From Actinomycetota bacterium (GTDB lineage Bacteria > Acidobacteriota > Blastocatellia > Chloracidobacteriales > Chloracidobacteriaceae), in assembly GCA_013298335.1 (NCBI GenBank), contig JAAFHI010000035.1:1-12072 (forward strand): 12,072 nucleotides of DNA, in the 5' to 3' direction. Position numbers and translations under genes: made by a program. The notes beneath the pieces were generated by a model. It was not told where the DNA came from. It did no database searches and was given only the letters and a program-made list of their open reading frames with translations. Below are positions 7,198-12,072 of this stretch, in pieces; the stretch's first letter is position 1; every line of letters begins with the position of its first letter.

Positions 7198-7517
7198 TTT
7201 CAAACTCCTCTCTCGCTTCGCCGTAAAACACGAAGCCGAAAAGAAAAACCCGAGCCCGCGTTCAGCCGAAAGGAAAGCGCGGACATTGTTCATAATTATT
7301 TTATCGGGATGACGCATTGACGTTACCTTACAATCGGCAGGGCTGTAAAGTCGGTTGACTCGGATAAAGCTGGCTTTTCAAGAGCTTTTTTCAGTCCAGT
7401 CCGCGAATCGGTCCGAACGGGGAACTTGTCGTGGACAAACCGTCGAGCCCCCGTGCAGTATGGCCGGGAGTGTCTCCGTCGGCGTTCCCACCCTCATTTT
7501 CCGCTGGTTTTTGGCGT
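7198..7517. promoter_or_regulatory. Divergent promoter region between the exported protein and the kinase
   Basis: This is a 320-base stretch with no supported gene. It must hold promoters in both directions. An AT-rich island at 7286-7305 includes TAAAAT on the minus strand (7298-7303), a possible -10 for the leftward gene, but no good -35 is visible. In the kinase leader, AAAGCT (7366-7371) can pair with AGCTTT (7383-7388), and T bases follow to 7391; this weak terminator-like fold could attenuate the kinase transcript. The frame of the kinase is open back to a GTG at 7431, but codons between 7431 and 7517 use A/T third positions more than the gene does. Confidence 0.4.
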
Positions 7518-10106
7518 ATGCAGAATCAGAACCCGCCGCCCGAATCCACTGTCGTGAAAGCTCCCGACCATTCCGATGAATTGTCGCTGAACGACACGCG
7601 CCCGATGGCCCCGGCCCCCTATTCGCTTGTGCCCGAGTCGCTTGTCGGGCAGACCGTGGCCGAAAAATACGCCGTTCAGCGCCTGCTCGGGCGGGGCGGC
7701 GCGGGCGAGGTGTATCTCGCCAACCAGATCGAACTCGACCGCCCGGTTGCCTTCAAGGTGCTGCGAACGGAAATCGCCGACCGCCCCGATTCCCTCGAAC
7801 GTTTTCGCCGCGAGGCGCGCATCGCCGCCCGGCTGCACCATCCGAACATCGTCGCGGTCTACGATTTCGGGATGGTCGCCAACCGCCACGCCTTCATCGT
7901 CATGGAATATCTGCCGGGGAAATCGCTGCGCGAGCACATCGAGGCCCATCCCGGCGGGCTGCCGCTGCGCGAGGCGGGCGTCATCTTCAAGCAGATGGCG
8001 GCGGGCGTTCACGCGGCGCACCTTTCGGGCTACATCCACCGCGATCTCAAACCCGGCAACGTCATGGTCGAAATCGGACACGGCGGCGAGCCGATCGTCA
8101 AGGTGCTCGATTTCGGCATCGCGAAAATCACCGACGAGGGCCACGTCGAGGGGCAGAACGACCTCACCGGCAAGGCGCTGCTCGGAACGCCGCACTACTG
8201 CTCGCCGGAACAGGCGATGGGCGAAGCGGTCGATTCCCGGGCGGACATCTACAGTCTGGGGCTGACCCTCTACGTCATGCTCACCGGCCACCTGCCGTTC
8301 AACGGCCCGACTCCGGCTTCGATTATCGTGCAGCACGCGACGAAGCCGCCGCGTCCGCCCCGCGAACTGCGCCCCGACATCCCCTTCGCGCTCGAACGTC
8401 TGATTCTGCAATCACTTGCCAAGTCGCCGGACGACCGTCCGAGTTCCGCCGTGGCGTTTGCCGCCGATGTGACCGCCGCCATCGAATCGTCGCTCGCCTT
8501 CGAAACCGTCACGGCCTTCGTGACCAACTTCCCGGTGCTGCCCGACACGCCGACGCCGACCCTGTTCGAAGGCTCGGAGTTCGACACCAATCCGCTCAAC
8601 CGGACGCACGACACCGGCGACTCGAAGCAGGACTCGAAAAGCGATTCGAAGGAGCGCGTCCGCCGGCGGCTGGCGGTGATTCCGTTCCGCAATCTGGCGG
8701 CCCAGCCGGATATCGAATTCCTCGGCTTTTCGCTGGCCGATTCGATCATCAGCCAGATGGCCTACGTCAAGAACCTCATCGTCCGGCCCACGTCGGCGGT
8801 CGAGCGGCTCTCGACCTCGCTCGAAACGACCGAAATCGCCCGCCGCATCGACGTGGACACGATTCTCACCGGGACCTATCTCAAGGCGGGCGACACCTTC
8901 CGCGTGAACACGCAACTGGTGGACGTGCTTCCCAACGAAATCCTCTGGCGCGAGCAGTTCGACGTACCGTTCGGCAACATCCTCGCGCTTCAGGACCGCA
9001 TCACCGAAAAGATCGTGAGCGGACTCAACCTTTCGCTCTCGACCGAGGAAGCCGAAAACCTGCACGTCGAGACGCCGCGCGATCTGACCGCCTACGAACT
9101 GTTCATGCGGGCGAAAAGCCTCGCCGACGACGTGGAGGGCTGCCTCGAAGCCATCGCGCTCCTCAAACAGTCGCTCGACCTCGACCCGAACTATGCCCCG
9201 GCCTGGGCGGAACTCGCCGACCATCATTTACATATCGCGTTTGGCGGTCTCGGCGGTCACGAACACTACATCGAGGCGGAAAACGCGGCCCGGCGGGCGC
9301 TCAACCTGAATCCCGACCTGCTGGCGGCGCACTTCGTCATGCTCGCGGCCTACGGCCAGACCGGACGGGTCGTCGAATCCATGCAGACCTGTCTGACGCT
9401 GCTGCACGCCGCGCCGTCGAGCGAATTCACGCACCTCGGCCTTGGCCATCTCTATGAATACAATGGAGAACTCGACCGCGCGCTGCGGGCGTTCTCGCGG
9501 GCGCGGCGGATCAATCCGACCTATCTGACGACCTTCACCCAGACGGCGGCGATCTATTTTCAGCGCGGAGAAGACGAAAAGGCGCTTCAGTTCCTCACCG
9601 ACGACGTCTGTCAGGAATACGATTGCGGCACGAAAGCCTATCTGCTCGGCGTCCTCGCCTTCCGCGGCGGCGACCGCGACAACGCCTACCGGCAATTCAC
9701 GACCTCGGCGCGGGTGGATGCCCACAGCATTTTCGGACGCCTCAGTCTCGGCGCGCAGCTCAAACTGGAAGGAAATGCCGACGCCGGTCTGGCGATTCTC
9801 GAAGAAGTGAGCGGAAAGGTGACGAGCGGCGACTGGCTGTTCTTCCTCGCCCACCCGTTCATCATGGCTTTCCACCGGGGCGACCGGGCGCTCGACCTGC
9901 TCGAACGGTCGGTCGAACTCGGCTACTGCAACCTCGAAGGTCTCGAACGCGACCCGGCGTTCGAACCCATCCGCGCCGAACCGCGCTACGTCGCGCTGCT
10001 CGACCGGGCCCGCGCCATGAAAGCCGAACGCCAGCCGCTCCTCGACCAGTTGATGGAACTCGAAGACAAACTGTCGAGCTTCTACAGCGGCACGGACAGC
10101 CTGTAG
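7518..10106 (+). CDS. Cytosolic Ser/Thr protein kinase with TolB-like domain and TPR repeats
   Basis: This is an 862-residue signalling protein in three parts. Residues about 47-315 are a Hanks-type kinase with all key elements: Gly loop GRGGAGEVYLA (about 58), ATP Lys in VAFKVL (K80), alpha-C Glu in RREARIAARLHHPNIV, catalytic HRDLKPGN (H174, D176, N181), metal-binding DFG (D198) and the substrate-loop GTPHYCSPEQ. A Ser/Thr/Asp-rich linker (about 350-381, with GDSKQDSKSDSKE) follows. Residues about 382-515 (RRRLAVIPFRNLAAQPDIEF...) match the TolB-like region found in adenylate cyclases and kinases that carry TPRs. Residues about 524-850 are TPR-type helices (for example LKQSLDLDPNYAPAWAELADHH, ALRAFSRARRINPTYL). 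No membrane helix separates kinase and sensor parts, unlike many PknB-like kinases, so all domains should be cytosolic. The ATG at 7518 is preferred over the GTG at 7431 on codon use, though neither has a strong ribosome-binding site. Target and ligand are unknown. Confidence 0.92.
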   Translation: MQNQNPPPESTVVKAPDHSDELSLNDTRPMAPAPYSLVPESLVGQTVAEKYAVQRLLGRGGAGEVYLANQIELDRPVAFKVLRTEIADRPDSLERFRREARIAARLHHPNIVAVYDFGMVANRHAFIVMEYLPGKSLREHIEAHPGGLPLREAGVIFKQMAAGVHAAHLSGYIHRDLKPGNVMVEIGHGGEPIVKVLDFGIAKITDEGHVEGQNDLTGKALLGTPHYCSPEQAMGEAVDSRADIYSLGLTLYVMLTGHLPFNGPTPASIIVQHATKPPRPPRELRPDIPFALERLILQSLAKSPDDRPSSAVAFAADVTAAIESSLAFETVTAFVTNFPVLPDTPTPTLFEGSEFDTNPLNRTHDTGDSKQDSKSDSKERVRRRLAVIPFRNLAAQPDIEFLGFSLADSIISQMAYVKNLIVRPTSAVERLSTSLETTEIARRIDVDTILTGTYLKAGDTFRVNTQLVDVLPNEILWREQFDVPFGNILALQDRITEKIVSGLNLSLSTEEAENLHVETPRDLTAYELFMRAKSLADDVEGCLEAIALLKQSLDLDPNYAPAWAELADHHLHIAFGGLGGHEHYIEAENAARRALNLNPDLLAAHFVMLAAYGQTGRVVESMQTCLTLLHAAPSSEFTHLGLGHLYEYNGELDRALRAFSRARRINPTYLTTFTQTAAIYFQRGEDEKALQFLTDDVCQEYDCGTKAYLLGVLAFRGGDRDNAYRQFTTSARVDAHSIFGRLSLGAQLKLEGNADAGLAILEEVSGKVTSGDWLFFLAHPFIMAFHRGDRALDLLERSVELGYCNLEGLERDPAFEPIRAEPRYVALLDRARAMKAERQPLLDQLMELEDKLSSFYSGTDSL

Positions 10107-10111
10107 GAAAA

Positions 10112-10175
10112 GGATGAAGGCGGAAGGATGAGGGATGAAAGAAGAAGTTTTGAGTTTTGAATGTTGAGTTCTGAG
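10112..10175 (+). repeat. Two successive heptamer arrays after the kinase stop
   Basis: The first array (10112-10139) reads GGATGAA, GGCGGAA, GGATGAG, GGATGAA and starts six bases after the TAG (10104-10106). The second (10148-10175) is a different heptamer family: TTTTGAG, TTTTGAA, TGTTGAG, TTCTGAG. Both run in phase at seven bases without interruption. The first matches the array at 724-751 in sequence, copy number and distance from the stop. The second ends at the first base of the inverted repeat that follows. Confidence 0.85.
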
Positions 10176-10375
10176 TTTTCCTGACCCCAGTGGATTTTGT
10201 GGGGTGAATTTGTAGAACTGGTTTTGAAACCCGCGAGGCGGGTGTCCGAATGTAGCCCCCGATGATGCGAGTCTTCGAGCGAATCGGGGGAAACTGGGGA
10301 GTAATTGAGAATTGAGAATTTTCAGATTCCGCATTCTCTTCCCCACCCCACAAAATCCGGTGGGATCAGCAAAAC
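10175..10375. repeat. 201-bp unit bounded by 32-bp imperfect inverted repeats
   Basis: Bases 10175-10206 and the reverse complement of 10344-10375 agree at 28 of 32 positions and share the uninterrupted core GGATTTTGTGGGGTG. Inside are two further hairpins: ACCCGC/GCGGGT with a GAG loop (10229-10243) and CCCCCGAT/ATCGGGGG (10256-10263 and 10283-10290). There is no coding capacity. The layout fits a small non-autonomous mobile palindromic element (MITE-like) or a large structured RNA end. No target duplication is evident at the edges. Together with the arrays just before it, this accounts for most of the gene-free stretch 10107-10478; bases 10376-10478 show nothing recognisable. Confidence 0.7.
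10303..10323 (+). repeat. Short heptamer array AATTGAG within the inverted-repeat unit
   Basis: Two perfect AATTGAG units (10303-10316) are followed by a decayed third (AATTTTC). It belongs to the same size class as the other arrays but lies inside the 201-bp unit and not directly after a stop codon. A TTG at 10305 opens the frame of the downstream gene here, but that start would be made of repeat sequence. Confidence 0.6.
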
Positions 10376-10478
10376 TTCTTCTGTAATTGTTCAGTCGCCG
10401 CCATTTGCCCTGCCCTCAAGAACTGAGTGGTTTTACTTCAAGCCTTTTGAATGTGGCGAATTCAGCTCAAAGAAGTCT

Positions 10479-11057
10479 ATGCGGGACCAGTATTTTTTTG
10501 TCGAGTTCCAGATCGGGTCCCAACCCCGATTTGATGCGCTTCGGCGATTCTTCCTCGCCCTCAAAGCCGAGAAAGACCGCTTTTGCCTGCAAATCAATGA
10601 AGGGACGGGGGAGAATCCAGAGGAGTTGAATTGGTACGAGTTCCTCGATCTGGAGGCCGTTGAATGGTTTTCAGACACATTCGACTTTCAGTCCGACGAA
10701 GGAAAGACATACCAGCAACTCTGGGAACTGACCGATCCGGAAGTTCGATGGGCACATCCGATATTCACCCATCCTGGTCACTGGGACTTTGAATCCCTGA
10801 TTGAGGCGTTGTTCGAGGGGGAATATGGCCTGATCGACCTGATACAGGAAGAAAAGATGAAGGGTGTTCTTTACTATGATCCTTGGGCTGCGCCTTTCGG
10901 TGGTACGGAGTCGCTGGTCGAATTGATTGAATCTTTCGGCAACACCGTGACCTTTGATTCCTGCCATGAAGGCCCACACCGTCGCCCGATTGTCGGCTGG
11001 GATTTTGAACTGGCAAAAAAATTGGTACAGGCAGGGAAGGGATTTGTACCCGATTGA
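10479..11057 (+). CDS. Orphan protein of unknown function, lower GC than neighbours
   Basis: This 192-residue protein starts at the ATG at 10479, the first ATG after the repeat-rich region, with only a weak AAGAAG before it. The frame stays open upstream to a TTG at 10305, but that part is repeat DNA. The protein is acidic and rich in aromatics (RDQYFFVEFQIGS, LNWYEFLDLEAVEWFSDTFDF, HPGHWDFESLIEALFEGEYG), with no signal peptide or membrane helix, so a compact cytosolic fold is expected. I recognise no family. Sampled GC is about 50-55 percent against about 65 percent in the kinase gene, and codon choice is more mixed, which suggests horizontal acquisition. Small acidic proteins of this style are sometimes immunity proteins, but no toxin gene is visible, so that remains speculation. 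A terminator-like hairpin at its end supports an independent gene. It converges on FNR. Confidence 0.7.
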   Translation: MRDQYFFVEFQIGSQPRFDALRRFFLALKAEKDRFCLQINEGTGENPEELNWYEFLDLEAVEWFSDTFDFQSDEGKTYQQLWELTDPEVRWAHPIFTHPGHWDFESLIEALFEGEYGLIDLIQEEKMKGVLYYDPWAAPFGGTESLVELIESFGNTVTFDSCHEGPHRRPIVGWDFELAKKLVQAGKGFVPD

Positions 11058-11095
11058 AAATCCACCGGACAACGCCGGGCACGCGGATTTTCTTC
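11056..11095 (+). terminator. Probable terminator of the orphan gene
   Basis: GAAAATCC (11056-11063, starting within the TGA stop) pairs perfectly with GGATTTTC (11085-11092). The loop can form an inner CCGG/CCGG stem, and TTC follows the TTTTC end. The A/T-rich lower stem with its T-rich 3' side fits intrinsic termination on the plus strand. The 21-base loop makes it less typical. Confidence 0.5.
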
Positions 11096-11162
11096 AGCGC
11101 AGCGTATCGGTCCGGGCAGACCGACCGGCGCTTCGCAAACCGGTGACGACCACCGTCATGAA

Positions 11163-11225
11163 TTATGAGCTTTCCGGAGACGTGAAATTCGCCATCTCCG
11201 GAAACTCATAACTCATAACTCATAA
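11163..11225 (-). repeat. Heptamer array TTATGAG x3 joined to a long hairpin, after the FNR stop
   Basis: On the minus strand three perfect TTATGAG units (plus strand CTCATAA, 11205-11225) start three bases after the TGA of FNR. The array runs straight into a 10-bp perfect inverted repeat (TTTCCGGAGA 11171-11180, TCTCCGGAAA 11195-11204). One more unit in reverse orientation (TTATGAG at 11163-11169) lets the stem extend by seven bases with a one-base bulge. The hairpin may mark the 3' end of the FNR transcript, although no T tract follows. Confidence 0.8.
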
Positions 11226-11228
11226 TTT

Positions 11229-12072
<844 letters not shown>

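Noticed and set aside
7198..7317. N-terminal extension of the exported unknown protein to 7317
   Set aside because: The ATG at 7197 has a strong AGGAG and begins a normal signal peptide. The upstream codons overlap the likely promoter.
7494..10346. Long minus-strand open frames opposite the kinase gene
   Set aside because: The plus strand encodes a complete kinase with all motifs. The opposite frames have no domains and one runs on into repeat DNA.
10305..10478. Longer start (TTG at 10305) for the orphan gene
   Set aside because: This stretch is made of heptamer units and the right arm of the inverted repeat and has no ribosome-binding site.

Overview
The window looks like a chromosomal stretch of a GC-rich, free-living Gram-negative bacterium. 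The phylum cannot be proved from the sequence. Several traits together point towards Acidobacteriota or a relative: exported amidohydrolase paralogs, one with a beta-rich C-terminal domain; a Ser/Thr kinase fused to TolB-like and TPR regions; a surface protein of GDWNGDG repeats; and an intact cyanobacterial/plastid-type ferredoxin-NADP+ reductase. No tRNA, rRNA, CRISPR array, transposase or integrase gene was found.

Layout from left to right. Positions 1-719 (+) hold the C-terminal end of a secreted repeat protein. It converges on a small two-helix membrane protein (851-1039, -), with a good terminator at 796-829. Next comes a three-gene leftward operon of exported amidohydrolase-fold proteins, transcribed 5967->4084, 4023->2587, 2485->1157. 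Only the middle gene keeps the metal-binding residues; the two flanking paralogs have lost them. Upstream of the operon is a strong terminator (6234-6263) that closes a gene for an exported protein of unknown function (6292-7197, -). That gene is divergent from a large cytosolic kinase/TolB-like/TPR regulator (7518-10106, +). Then follow a 370-base repeat-rich spacer containing a 201-bp inverted-repeat unit, an orphan gene of lower GC (10479-11057, +) with its own terminator, and the C-terminal 280 residues of a petH-type FNR (11229-12072, -) that runs off the right edge.

The most unusual feature is not a gene. Arrays of 7-base (sometimes 8-base) direct repeats of different sequence sit just downstream of the stop codons of five of the eight genes: GGATGAA after the repeat protein and again after the kinase, TGGAGTC/TCGGAGTC after the third amidohydrolase, GCGGAAT after the second, and TTATGAG after FNR. 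Read on the sense strand of the upstream gene, all are purine-rich. They resemble the heptameric STRR families known from filamentous cyanobacteria, but here they are tied to gene 3' ends. One array lies inside the amidohydrolase operon and creates a misleading N-terminal extension of the downstream gene.

Functional reading (inference): the operon supplies an envelope hydrolase of unknown substrate plus two probable pseudoenzyme partners. The kinase is a cytosolic signalling hub whose divergent neighbour encodes an exported protein that may or may not be related. The FNR transfers electrons between ferredoxin or flavodoxin and NADP(H).
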